Positions 1 to 7,487 of a stretch of 19,941 nt of DNA are shown one piece after another. Below the pieces are notes generated by a model that saw only the letters and a program-made list of their open reading frames with translations, ran no database searches and was not told the origin of the DNA. This stretch comes from Actinobacteria bacterium UBA5976 (GTDB taxonomy: Bacteria; Actinomycetota; Actinomycetes; S36-B12; UBA5976), in the NCBI GenBank assembly GCA_002430405.1, contig DJBM01000052.1, positions 1-19,941 on the forward strand, in the 5' to 3' direction. The position numbers were made by a program, and so were the translations under genes. How positions within the stretch are numbered: the stretch's first letter is position 1; each line of letters begins with the position of its first letter.

Positions 1-470
1 ATCAAGAAGAAGCTATGTCTATGGGTGATCGCATCGCTGTGTTTAGCGCAGGAAAGATTATTCAGCTCGATACCCCAGTAAACGTTTACCGCAGACCAGT
101 AAATGCATATGTTGCAGATTTCATCGGCGAAACAAATTTGATTGAAGGTTCCGTCGTCCCAAGCGGTATTTCGTTGCCTGGTGGCAACATTTTGCCAACA
201 AATCAGTTAGCAGAAGATAGCGATGTTCCTGACTCTGGAAAGGTGACGGTTGCAATACGCCCCGAGGATTTGGTTATTGCAAATGACGGAATGATCGGTG
301 GCACTGTGCGCGACGTAATTTTCACGGGCGATTCAGTGCGGGTTTATGTCACTGTTGGTGACGTTGAAGTTATTGCGTCGCTAGCTTCTTACGGCACTCA
401 AATTCCAGAGCAAGGCAGCCACGTTACCTTGAACCCAGAACATCGCGCTGCCCGCACGGTAGCTTCATGA
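1..470 (+). CDS. potA: Polyamine ABC transporter ATP-binding protein PotA, C-terminal part (5' end outside window)
   Basis: This is the ATPase subunit that powers polyamine uptake at the inner face of the membrane. The frame is open from base 1 and enters as QEEAMSMGDRIAVFSAGKI, which matches the region just after the switch-loop histidine of ABC ATPases (usually THDQEEAMSMSDRI). The Walker A, signature and Walker B motifs therefore lie upstream of the window. The remainder, from about ADFIGETNLIEG on, is the C-terminal regulatory (TOBE/OB-fold) domain typical of the PotA/MalK/CysA group, including the IRPEDL segment. The ATG at 15 is internal and not the real start. The gene ends in ATGA at 467-470, overlapping the potB start by four bases, so the two are translationally coupled. 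Substrate assignment rests on the PotB, PotC and PotD neighbours, because the ATPase alone could serve other solutes. Confidence 0.9.
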   Translation, partial: QEEAMSMGDRIAVFSAGKIIQLDTPVNVYRRPVNAYVADFIGETNLIEGSVVPSGISLPGGNILPTNQLAEDSDVPDSGKVTVAIRPEDLVIANDGMIGGTVRDVIFTGDSVRVYVTVGDVEVIASLASYGTQIPEQGSHVTLNPEHRAARTVAS

Positions 471-1402
471 CTGTAACAACTTCGACACCGAAGTCAGGTT
501 CAACGCAGCGAGGTAACCGCGCGCGTCCTGGGCAGTCTTCCCCTAAATTGGCGTACTTACCAATTATCTTCTTAGCGTTTGCGATTGGCATTCCACTTCT
601 AATCATCGTGGTCTATTCATTTCTTGAAAAACCATCGCAGGGTACTGGCGTGAAATGGGTATTCACAACAGAAAATTACAAAGCACTTTTTATTCAGCAA
701 AAACTTGATGGCACCACCGCGTTAGATACTCGATACCTAAAAGTTCTCTGGACTTCCTTCACTTATTCTTTAATTACCACGACAGTCACGTTGATTCTTT
801 CCGTTCCAGTCGCGATGTGGATTGCCACGCGTGATGCGCGCCGGCGAACATTGCTCGTGGCACTCGTAACTTTGCCGTTTTGGATTAGCATTTTGATCCG
901 GACATATGGAATGCGTCAAATTATTGCCGACGAAGGACCCATCGGTAAATTCTTAGGATTATTTAACATTGACTGGAGCATTCTCTACTCACCGCCAGCA
1001 ACCATTCTTGGCCTGATTTACGTGTTCTTGCCCTTTATGATTTTACCAATTTACGCATCAGCGGAACGGTTTGATTTTCGCTTAGCCGAGGCTGCCTACG
1101 ATTTAGGTGCAAAAAAGTTAACGGTAGTTCGAAAAATAATTTTGCCTGCCATTCGTCCAGGTATCATTTCTGGCATTGCGTTAGTGTTCATTCCAGCACT
1201 TGGTTCATTTCTCCAATCAGACATGCTTGGTGGCGGCAAAACCAACATGGTTGCCAATGTGATTGCTAACAACTTCGGGCAAGCTCGAAACTGGCCCTTT
1301 GGTAGTGCGCTAGCAGTACTTTTGATCGTCTTGACCTTGCTATTTGTTTTGATAATTCAAGGGATTTCACAGCGCCGTGGAGACAAGGTGGAATTGGTAT
1401 GA
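467..1402 (+). CDS. potB: Polyamine ABC transporter permease PotB
   Basis: This is the first membrane-spanning subunit of the importer, 311 aa. A polar N-terminal tail of about 25 residues rich in Ser, Arg and Pro precedes the first membrane helix (about residues 28-50, LPIIFLAFAIGIPLLIIVVY). Further hydrophobic segments follow at roughly 98-120, 130-150, 175-195, 235-255 and 280-300, giving the usual six. The cytoplasmic EAA loop that docks on the ATPase is clear: EAAYDLGAKKLTVVRKIILP begins at residue 208. Length and layout are normal for PotB. The start overlaps the potA stop (ATGA) and the stop overlaps the potC start (ATGA at 1399), so potA, potB and potC form one tightly coupled operon. 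The real substrate could be putrescine, spermidine or a related cationic amine. Confidence 0.92.
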   Translation: MTVTTSTPKSGSTQRGNRARPGQSSPKLAYLPIIFLAFAIGIPLLIIVVYSFLEKPSQGTGVKWVFTTENYKALFIQQKLDGTTALDTRYLKVLWTSFTYSLITTTVTLILSVPVAMWIATRDARRRTLLVALVTLPFWISILIRTYGMRQIIADEGPIGKFLGLFNIDWSILYSPPATILGLIYVFLPFMILPIYASAERFDFRLAEAAYDLGAKKLTVVRKIILPAIRPGIISGIALVFIPALGSFLQSDMLGGGKTNMVANVIANNFGQARNWPFGSALAVLLIVLTLLFVLIIQGISQRRGDKVELV

Positions 1403-2217
1403 CGATTACTAAGACTCCGACCACTAAACGAGGCAAGCTCGTAAATTTACGGAACTTCCCTGGTTTTAACCCAACTGCCTGGTTTGTGCTTTTCTTTCTA
1501 TATAGCCCATTGATTTATGTGGTGATTTATTCGTTTAACTCGAGTCGGATTGGCGCCGTTTGGGAAAGTTTCTCCGTCAAGTGGTACGGCAGAGTGTTTG
1601 AGAATAATGACATTCAACGTGCGCTAAAGAATTCACTTCAAGTTGGATTAGTTGCAACGGTTCTTTCAACCATACTGGCAGTCATGGCGGCACTTGGATT
1701 ACTCCGCATGAAACGAGCAGGTAAAGCAGTAGCTATAGCCCTAATCGGTGCACCCCTAATAATTGCTGAAATAGTTTTAGCCGTTGGCACGCTTGGGTTA
1801 TTTATTGCAGTAGGTGTTCCATTGGGCAAGATTGGACTGATGGTTGCGCATACTGCATTTTGTATTCCATTTGCCTTACTTCCCATCAGAGCTCGCTTGA
1901 GTCAGTTAGATATGGCGCCGTTTGAGGCGGCTTCAGATTTAGGTGCTAACGAGTCGCAAATTCTGCGCCGAATAACGCTGCCGTTGCTTGCGCCAGCAAT
2001 TGTTGCAGGCGCCCTGTTGGCCTTTGCAATTTCAATTGATGACTTTATTACTTCTTTCTTCGTTGCTGGTCCTGGCGCGACAACATTACCGGTATACATT
2101 TTTGGCATGATCCGCTCGACCGTTACACCAGAGGTGAATGCAATTTCTACCTTGCTTCTGTTGTTCTCGGGCACCGTGCTAATCGGATCGTATTTGATCC
2201 AGAGAAAAAGGAGATAA
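1399..2217 (+). CDS. potC: Polyamine ABC transporter permease PotC
   Basis: This is the second permease subunit, 272 aa, pairing with PotB. The first helix spans roughly residues 27-47 (AWFVLFFLYSPLIYVVIYSF), followed by NSSRIGAVWESFSVKWYGR, which resembles the conserved periplasmic segment of PotC proteins. Five more hydrophobic segments follow. The EAA loop, EAASDLGANESQILRRITLP, starts at residue 176. SIDDFITSFFVAGPGATTLP near the C-terminus is also a PotC hallmark. An AAGGTGG element at about 1384-1390 and the four-base overlap with potB define the start. The stop at 2215-2217 is followed after two bases by the ATG of potD copy 1, and the SD for that gene (AGGAG) lies inside the last codons of potC. 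Confidence 0.92.
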   Translation: MTITKTPTTKRGKLVNLRNFPGFNPTAWFVLFFLYSPLIYVVIYSFNSSRIGAVWESFSVKWYGRVFENNDIQRALKNSLQVGLVATVLSTILAVMAALGLLRMKRAGKAVAIALIGAPLIIAEIVLAVGTLGLFIAVGVPLGKIGLMVAHTAFCIPFALLPIRARLSQLDMAPFEAASDLGANESQILRRITLPLLAPAIVAGALLAFAISIDDFITSFFVAGPGATTLPVYIFGMIRSTVTPEVNAISTLLLLFSGTVLIGSYLIQRKRR

Positions 2218-2219
2218 GA

Positions 2220-3346
2220 ATGGCTAGCAATAAGAGGCGTCGCGCCTCCTATTGCTAGCTGCACTTGCTGCGGCAGGCGCACTGTTACTATCTGCATGTG
2301 GTGGGGAAACTACTGCAGACTCCGGTGCAGGCGAAACTGCTGCAGCTACGGGGGAATTCCCAACCACTGGCTCAGGAGTGGTTAATGTTTACAACTGGAC
2401 TGATTACATCGACCCAGAAGAGCTAAAGCGCTTCACTGCTGAAACTGGCATCGAAGTTATTTTAGACACATACGACAGTAACGAGACTTTATTAGCTAAA
2501 TTGCAATCAGGTGCTACCGGATATGACGTCATCGTTCCATCCGATTACATGGTTCAACAGATGGTCGATCTGGGCCTACTTCAAAACATTGGTGTAAGAA
2601 GCTTTCCTAACGGCGGCAACATCAAGGATAACTTGATCGATGTTTATTGGGACTCAGGTCGCAACTACACCGCTCCTTGGAACTATGGAACTACCGGAAT
2701 TGCATGTAATTTTGTCGCTGAGCCTGAATGCGCAAACATCAAGTCGTGGAAAGATTACTTCACCGCTGGACTTCCAAAGATGGATTCGCTAAAGGATCAA
2801 GTTGAAGTTGTATCTGCAGCGTTGCGTGCAACCGGTGTTGCTGGAGATGACCTTTGCACAACTGATACCGCAAAGTACATTGCCGCTGAGGAATTACTTG
2901 CTGGATTTAAGCCAGCTGTAATCGAGTCAGACGGTGGTATTGAACGCGTTACAGCCGGAACAAGTAACATTCGCCATGCTTGGAACGGCTCAACCCACCG
3001 CATGACGGTTGAAAATCCAGATGTGCAGTGCATCTACCCAAGTGAAGGTTTAAACCTTTGGGCAGATAACTTGGCAATTCCAGTAGGTGCTCCTAACTTG
3101 GATAACGCCAAGATCTTCATTAACTGGATGATGGGTCCACAAGCTGCCGGTGCTCAGAGTAATTTCTCTGGTTACGACAATGGCATCAAGGGCTCAGACG
3201 CATTCATGGATGATTCACTAAAAACTGATCCAGCAGTTGTGGTTCCAGCTGACAAAGAGGCTTTGATTTCACCACTGCCTAACTGCGGCGAAGAAGCACG
3301 AGAGTTGTACACCCAGGTGTTCACAACTTGGACAACTGGTCAGTAA
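2220..3346 (+). CDS. potD: Polyamine-binding lipoprotein PotD, copy 1, with apparent -1 frameshift in the signal peptide
   Basis: This is the substrate-binding lipoprotein of the importer. The mature part is intact: after the lipobox LLLSAC comes a Ser/Thr/Ala linker, then YNWTDYIDPEELKRF and the rest of a full PotD fold ending near 3346, closely similar along its length to copy 2. The start is odd. The well-placed ATG at 2220 (AGGAG seven bases upstream) encodes MASNKRRRASYC and then hits TAG at 2256-2258. The lipoprotein frame is entered at 2252 (TTG). Joining the frames gives MASNKRRRASY+LLAALAAAGALLLSAC, a textbook lipoprotein signal that aligns with copy 2 (MFVKTKRKASYAAILAAGAL). Losing one T from TATTTG would explain the observed TATTG. 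A TTG start at 2252 would yield a signal peptide with no basic residue, which is unlikely. This is a sequencing error, a fresh mutation or recoding; I favour one of the first two. Confidence 0.85.
2223..2259. repeat. Near-perfect 17-bp inverted repeat (hairpin) at the start of potD copy 1
   Basis: The left arm GCTAGCAATAAGAGGCG (2223-2239) pairs with the right arm CGCCTCCTATTGCTAGC (2243-2259) at 16 of 17 positions (single A2233/C2249 mismatch) around a TCG triloop. It begins at the first base after the ATG at 2220 and contains the point where the reading frame is lost. There is no T-run after it, so it is not a standard intrinsic terminator. In RNA it would be very stable, and it lies just downstream of the SD and start codon, so it could tune PotD output or stall replication and sequencing enzymes. 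Function is inferred only. Confidence 0.85.
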
Positions 3347-3348
3347 TT

Positions 3349-3366
3349 TAGTAGCAATTGCTACTA
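3349..3366. repeat. 18-bp perfect palindrome after potD copy 1
   Basis: TAGTAGCAATTGCTACTA is fully self-complementary and starts two bases after the potD stop, followed by TTTG. It may be the first of two tandem 3' hairpins that end or stabilise the potABCD transcript, or a protein site. No specific function can be read from it. Confidence 0.6.
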
Positions 3367-3375
3367 TTTGCGCCT

Positions 3376-3420
3376 AATAACGCCAGTCCTGCAGGAAACT
3401 GTGGGGCTGGCGTTATTTAT
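3376..3420 (+). terminator. Rho-independent terminator of potABCD
   Basis: AATAACGCCAG (3376-3386) pairs perfectly with CTGGCGTTATT (3407-3417). The stem extends inward through GU and GC pairs to 3390/3403, with a loop of about 12 nt, and is followed by TTTATTTGTT. It separates the permease/potD1 operon from potD copy 2, so the two binding proteins can be expressed independently. Confidence 0.8.
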
Positions 3421-3439
3421 TTGTTACAAATTAGCCTAG

Positions 3440-3484
3440 AAATTTGCGATCCTGGGTCTCAACTTCTAGAGAAATAGCAAATTT
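3440..3484. promoter_or_regulatory. Inverted repeat in the potD copy 2 leader (candidate regulatory site)
   Basis: AAATTTGC (3440-3447) is repeated in inverse orientation as GCAAATTT (3477-3484) with a 29-base spacer, inside the 196-bp gap between the two potD genes. The arms could be half-sites of an operator or a leader stem. I could not identify convincing -35 and -10 boxes, although a promoter is expected here because a terminator precedes the gap. Confidence 0.3.
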
Positions 3485-3542
3485 GTATGGCATCATGTAC
3501 TTACGTTCGATTTTTTGCAAGTCCGTCGTCTAAAGGAGAGTT

Positions 3543-4661
3543 ATGTTCGTTAAAACTAAGCGCAAGGCTTCATACGCAGCTATTTTGGCTGCTGGAGCAT
3601 TATTACTTTCGGCTTGTGGTGGTGAAACTACCGCTAGCAGCACAGAATCCGCACCTGCCGCCACTAGTGAATTTCCAACAACTGGTTCCGGAGTTGTAAA
3701 TCTATACAACTGGACGGACTACATTGATCCTGCAATCTTAGAAAAGTTCACTGCAGAAACCGGCATTGAAGTAATTCTTGATGTTTTTGACAGCAATGAA
3801 ACTTTGCTCGCGAAATTGCAATCAGGAGCTACTGGCTACGACGTGATTATGCCTTCGGACTACATGGTTGCGCAAATGATTGAACTAGGAATGCTGCAAA
3901 ATGTTGACGTTGCATCCTTCCCTAATGGAAAAAACATAGCCCCAGAATTTATGGACGTGTATTTTGATCCAGGTCGTGCTTACACCGCTCCTTACATGTA
4001 TGGCTCTACTGGTATCGCTTGCAACACCAAGCTTGAGCCAGAATGTGAAAACATTAAATCCTGGAGCGACCTCTTCACTGGAAACTTTGCGAACGTTAAC
4101 GCGCTCAAAGATCAGGTGGAAATAGTTTCAGCAGCGCTTCGTGCAACTGGTACCGCTGCTGAAGATCTTTGCACCACAGATACTGCAAATTACATTGCTG
4201 CCGAGGAAATACTTTCCGGATTCAAGCCAGCTGTTATTGATAACGATGGCGGAAACGTGCGGATGATTACTGGTCAAGCAACCATCCGCACGTCTTGGAA
4301 TGGTGACACCCATCGAATGAAGATGGAAAACCCTGACATCATTTTCATCTACCCAAGTGAAGGTCTTAACTTCTGGTCAGATCACATGGCTATTCCAGTT
4401 GGCGCGCCCAACTTGGATAACGCCAAGATCTTCATGAACTGGATGATGGACCCAGCTAACATGGCTGCTGCTAGTAACTTCTCGGGTTACAACAACGCAA
4501 TCACCGGTACATCTGACCTAATGGATGACGAACTCAAGAGTGATCCAGCAGTTATTGTGCCAGCTGAGTTCACATCACTTCTTAGTACAGTTCCAAACTG
4601 TGGCGAAGAAGCACGTGAACTTTACACTCAGGTGTTCACGACATGGTTAGATAGTCAGTGA
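3543..4661 (+). CDS. potD: Polyamine-binding lipoprotein PotD, copy 2
   Basis: This is a second substrate-binding lipoprotein, 372 aa, for the same type of ABC importer. The ATG is preceded by a strong AAAGGAGAG at 3532-3540. Residues 1-25 form an intact lipoprotein signal: basic KTKRK, a hydrophobic core and the lipobox LLLSAC, followed by a low-complexity Ser/Thr/Ala linker (about 29-45). The mature protein opens with TGSGVVNLYNWTDYIDP, the hallmark PotD beginning, and shares long blocks with copy 1 (AETGIEVILD, SNETLLAKLQSGATGYDV, PNLDNAKIF, PNCGEEARELYTQVFTTW). Differences are spread through the protein and include sites near the expected ligand pocket, so the copies may bind different amines. 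It has its own leader downstream of a terminator and no partner permease, so it most likely shares PotABC. Duplication with divergence is inferred from the visible similarity. Confidence 0.9.
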   Translation: MFVKTKRKASYAAILAAGALLLSACGGETTASSTESAPAATSEFPTTGSGVVNLYNWTDYIDPAILEKFTAETGIEVILDVFDSNETLLAKLQSGATGYDVIMPSDYMVAQMIELGMLQNVDVASFPNGKNIAPEFMDVYFDPGRAYTAPYMYGSTGIACNTKLEPECENIKSWSDLFTGNFANVNALKDQVEIVSAALRATGTAAEDLCTTDTANYIAAEEILSGFKPAVIDNDGGNVRMITGQATIRTSWNGDTHRMKMENPDIIFIYPSEGLNFWSDHMAIPVGAPNLDNAKIFMNWMMDPANMAAASNFSGYNNAITGTSDLMDDELKSDPAVIVPAEFTSLLSTVPNCGEEARELYTQVFTTWLDSQ

Positions 4662-4676
4662 TAACTACCCTTTAAG

Positions 4677-4717
4677 AAATAAAGCAGCCTCACCGATTGG
4701 TGGGGCTGCTTTATTTT
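4677..4717. terminator. Bidirectional terminator between potD copy 2 and lysR
   Basis: An 18-bp stem (4677-4694 with 4699-4716, one GU pair) with loop GATT is flanked by A-rich sequence on the left and TTTT on the right, so it can act on both strands. It lies between two convergent genes. The stop codon of the LysR gene (4711-4713) and its last sense codons are embedded in the right arm. Confidence 0.85.
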
Positions 4718-5622
4718 GCAGAGCCAACTACGTGAATCTGTTTTGAAGTTTCAAGAACCACCTCGGCGCGTCTGGTGAGGTTCTTTGGGTCATTAATCAA
4801 GGCAACTAATCGAGCTGGAGGAATTGACTCACTGATTTCCAGAATCGAAAACTTCTTACCTTCTAAAGATTGATGATGGGATGGTCGCAAATTCAATAGT
4901 GCTACACCCATGTCCCGAGCAACCATTGCCCGAACCAGTTCGGCACTGGTTGAGCGATAGGCAATTTCAAGTTCTAGACCCGCATTTGCTAGCGCCTGTG
5001 CAAAGTAATCTCTACTATGGGGCAAATCAAGTAGAACTAATTTTTCACCCTGCAGCTGCTTTAAGGAAATTCTCTCCAATTTTGCAAGCCGGTGATTAGT
5101 CGATACTACGATGTGAGCTGGGATGTCTATTAAGTGCTCGAGTGTAACTTGCGACGAATGGCCAAAATCATATCCGAACCCAATCTCAAACCTGCCACTC
5201 AAAACCCCTTCATTTAAATCATTTAGATCGACTTCTGATATTCGCGCGTCTATCTCAGGATGCTCATTCGCTAATCGGGATATTAATTCAGGTACAAAAT
5301 ATGGAGCAATTACCGAAAAGATTCCAATAGATATTGGCCCGATCGGAGCTGAACCCAAATCGTGGGCAACCTGCTCTAGGGTCTGGGCATCCTCGACTAG
5401 ATTTCTAGCCTGAATCAGCAATCGCTCACCTGCATCGGTTAGCGAAACTCCTTTGGCATGGTGGCGTACCAGGAGCTTGAGATTTATCGCACGTTCAAGT
5501 TCGCTGATGCCACTGGAAAGTGAAGATTGCGAAACATGTAACGAATTTGCCGCACCCGTTACTGAACCATGTTCAGCAACAGCCAGTAGATACTCCAGCT
5601 GACGCAGGGTGTAGGTGGGCAT
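4711..5622 (-). CDS. LysR-family transcriptional regulator
   Basis: A DNA-binding regulator of 303 aa, normal for the family. The N-terminal winged helix-turn-helix is clear: TLRQLEYLLAVAEHGSVTGA, then AANSLHVSQSSLSSGISELE as the recognition part (about residues 25-45), and the family signature LTDAGERLL near 60-69. The effector-binding domain begins around residue 90 (IGPISIGIFSVIAPYFVPEL) and runs to the end. Start choice: ATG at 5622 with AAGGA five bases upstream on the minus strand. It is transcribed away from the flavin monooxygenase gene across a 134-bp spacer holding a LysR-box palindrome, so it probably autoregulates and controls the amine-catabolism operon. The co-inducer is unknown; by position it may be a polyamine or a pathway intermediate. 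Confidence 0.9.
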   Translation of the reverse strand: MPTYTLRQLEYLLAVAEHGSVTGAANSLHVSQSSLSSGISELERAINLKLLVRHHAKGVSLTDAGERLLIQARNLVEDAQTLEQVAHDLGSAPIGPISIGIFSVIAPYFVPELISRLANEHPEIDARISEVDLNDLNEGVLSGRFEIGFGYDFGHSSQVTLEHLIDIPAHIVVSTNHRLAKLERISLKQLQGEKLVLLDLPHSRDYFAQALANAGLELEIAYRSTSAELVRAMVARDMGVALLNLRPSHHQSLEGKKFSILEISESIPPARLVALINDPKNLTRRAEVVLETSKQIHVVGSAK

Positions 5623-5643
5623 GGCATTCCTTGTCGCGAATTG

Positions 5644-5677
5644 GTTCGATACCTTAAATGTATCGGAAAAATCGAAC
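5644..5677. promoter_or_regulatory. Candidate LysR operator between lysR and the flavin monooxygenase gene
   Basis: CGATAC (5647-5652) and GTATCG (5660-5665) form an inverted repeat with a 7-base spacer. Its core ATAC-N7-GTAT is a classic T-N11-A LysR box. A second inverted repeat encloses it: GTTCGAT (5644-5650) and ATCGAAC (5671-5677), and a further GTTCGA lies at about 5692. The cluster starts 22 bases upstream of the lysR start codon and about 80 bases upstream of the monooxygenase start, the usual place for LysR recognition and activation sites. Binding by the neighbouring regulator is inferred. Confidence 0.6.
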
Positions 5678-5756
5678 TAATAAATGAAGTAGTTCGACTT
5701 GACCGAATCTAATTTTGCCAGCAGGGTTAAAGAAGTTGCCGTCATGGGAGAGATGA

Positions 5757-7025
5757 ATGACATCGGAAGAATTCGAAGTAGTCGTAGTGGGAGCCGGTCA
5801 GGCTGGTGTGGCAATGAGCGAGCACCTGACGAACGCAGGGATTTCACATGTTGTTTTGGAGCGCGATCGAATCGCCGAACGCTGGCGCACTGAGCGCTGG
5901 GATTCACTCGTTGCAAATGGTCCGGCTTGGCACGACCGGTTTCCCAGCATGGAATTTGCTAATTACGATCCTGACGCTTTTGTTGGAAAAGATGATGTTG
6001 CAAATTACTTTGTCGCATATGCTGAAAAATTTAATTCTCCAATTAGAACTGGTGTGGACGTAAAATCTGTTACCAAAAATGCGTCGCAGCAAGGCTTTCG
6101 TATTGAAACTACAGCTGGCACGCTAGCCGCAAAATATGTCGTGGCTGCTACTGGCCCATTCCAAAAACCAGCTATTCCACCTGTGGTTCCAAGTGGAACA
6201 AATATTCATCAACTTCACTCAAGTGATTACCATAACCCAGAGCAGTTGCCAGCTGGGAATGTTTTAGTTGTTGGCGCTGGATCTTCTGGCGTGCAGATTG
6301 CTGACGACATTCAAAGTTCAGGTCGTCAGGTTTACTTATCAGTAGGTGAACATGATCGACCACCCCGGCGGTACCGCGGACGCGACAATGTTTGGTGGCT
6401 TGGAGTTCTTGGTAAATGGGATGCTACAACACCAACAGCTGGAGCGGAGCACGTCACGATTGCAGTCAGCGGCAAAGATGGTGGCAAGACAGTTGACTTT
6501 CGAAACTTAGCTGCAAATGGAATCAAACTTTTGGGTCTAACACAATCATTTAATGATGGTGTAATGGGCTTTGCACCAGATCTTGAAAAAAATATCACTC
6601 GTGGTGATACAAATTACCTTTCCGTTTTAAAGGAAGCCGACGCATTCATCGCTAGAAATGGCATTGACTTACCGGAGGAGCCACAGGCCCATGTTCTTGG
6701 CCCAATGCCAGAATCAGTGGTCAATCCAATTTTGGAATTAGATCTAGCTGAAGCGGGAATCACCACGATTCTCTGGGCCACTGGGTACTCAGTAGATTAC
6801 AGTTGGCTGCAAGTTGGCGCCGCGCTTAACGAAGCTGGAAAACCACAACACCAACGCGGAGTTTCCAGCGAACCAGGAATCTACTTTCTGGGCCAACCTT
6901 GGTTATCGCGCCGCGGATCTGCCTTTATCTGGGGCGTGTGGCATGACGCTAAATATATTGCTGAGCAGATACAGATTCAACGTAGTTACCTTACTTATGC
7001 AGGCACTGCCAGAGTAGTTAATTAA
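5757..7025 (+). CDS. Flavin-containing monooxygenase (FMO/CzcO-like, NAD(P)/FAD-dependent)
   Basis: A 422-aa, two-dinucleotide-binding flavoprotein. GAGQAG at residues 12-17 in a beta-alpha-beta fold, with Glu35 at the end of strand 2, binds FAD. ERWRTERWDSL follows, as in FMO-type enzymes. A second GAGSSG at 173-178 (NVLVVGAGSSG) should bind NADPH, preceded by an FMO-like HSSDYHNP segment. ATGY at 341-344 is the late motif shared by FMOs and Baeyer-Villiger enzymes. Such enzymes oxygenate soft nucleophiles, commonly amine nitrogen; the substrate here is unknown. The start is set by GGGAGAG at 5746-5752 and by the position of the FAD motif. It is the first gene of the operon divergent from lysR. 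With RidA, an aminotransferase and an aldehyde dehydrogenase downstream, oxidation of an amine is the most natural inference. Confidence 0.85.
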   Translation: MTSEEFEVVVVGAGQAGVAMSEHLTNAGISHVVLERDRIAERWRTERWDSLVANGPAWHDRFPSMEFANYDPDAFVGKDDVANYFVAYAEKFNSPIRTGVDVKSVTKNASQQGFRIETTAGTLAAKYVVAATGPFQKPAIPPVVPSGTNIHQLHSSDYHNPEQLPAGNVLVVGAGSSGVQIADDIQSSGRQVYLSVGEHDRPPRRYRGRDNVWWLGVLGKWDATTPTAGAEHVTIAVSGKDGGKTVDFRNLAANGIKLLGLTQSFNDGVMGFAPDLEKNITRGDTNYLSVLKEADAFIARNGIDLPEEPQAHVLGPMPESVVNPILELDLAEAGITTILWATGYSVDYSWLQVGAALNEAGKPQHQRGVSSEPGIYFLGQPWLSRRGSAFIWGVWHDAKYIAEQIQIQRSYLTYAGTARVVN

Positions 7026-7058
7026 CCGCTAACGTTTATGCAACGGCAAAGGATATAG

Positions 7059-7478
7059 ATGACACACAAACGAATTAGACCGTTTAACACCAAGGAAACT
7101 TATCCTGAGCAGAATTTGGATAATGACTTAGCTCAGGCAGTTGTTGCGGGGAACACGGTCTATCTACGCGGACAAATTGGTCAGAACTTGGACACTCGGG
7201 AGTCCGTTGGAATCGGTGACGTTGCGGCCCAAGCTGAACAAGCAATGGCAAACATCAAGATGCTGTTGGAAGAATCTGGTTCCGAACTTGGCGACATCGC
7301 CAAGATCACCATTTATCTAGTCGACATTCGCTATCGCGAACCGGTTTATCTCGTTATGGGTAAGTGGCTAAAGGGTGTGCACTATGTCTCAACTGGCTTA
7401 GTCGTTACCGCGCTTGCTCGCCCAGAGTGGCTAGTCGAGATTGATGTCACAGCCGTTATCCCAGATTCTCGGGACTGA
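7059..7478 (+). CDS. RidA/YjgF-family protein
   Basis: A 139-aa protein of the RidA (YjgF/YER057c/UK114) family, small cytosolic trimers of which RidA proper hydrolyses reactive enamine/imine intermediates. Visible family features are AVVAGNTVYLRGQIGQNLD, AQAEQAMANIKMLLEESGS, KITIYLVDI, and near the C-terminus ARPEWLVEIDVTAV, in which Arg121 fits the conserved arginine that holds the substrate carboxylate. The N-terminal segment is slightly longer than in classic RidA, and the ARPEWLVEI end is typical of the non-housekeeping subgroups found in catabolic operons. AAAGGATAT lies upstream of the ATG. It sits 33 bases after the monooxygenase and 9 before the DUF1028 gene. A role in handling an imine made by the monooxygenase is an inference. 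Confidence 0.88.
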   Translation: MTHKRIRPFNTKETYPEQNLDNDLAQAVVAGNTVYLRGQIGQNLDTRESVGIGDVAAQAEQAMANIKMLLEESGSELGDIAKITIYLVDIRYREPVYLVMGKWLKGVHYVSTGLVVTALARPEWLVEIDVTAVIPDSRD

Positions 7479-7487
7479 TAACAAGGG

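Noticed and set aside
2223..2258. Programmed -1 frameshift in potD copy 1
   Set aside because: A stem-loop is present, but the shift point has no slippery heptamer and lies inside the stem rather than before it, so recoding is less likely than an indel.
3487..3699. 70-codon plus-strand frame before and within potD copy 2
   Set aside because: It overlaps the strong RBS and signal peptide of potD2 in another frame, has no SD of its own and no family features.
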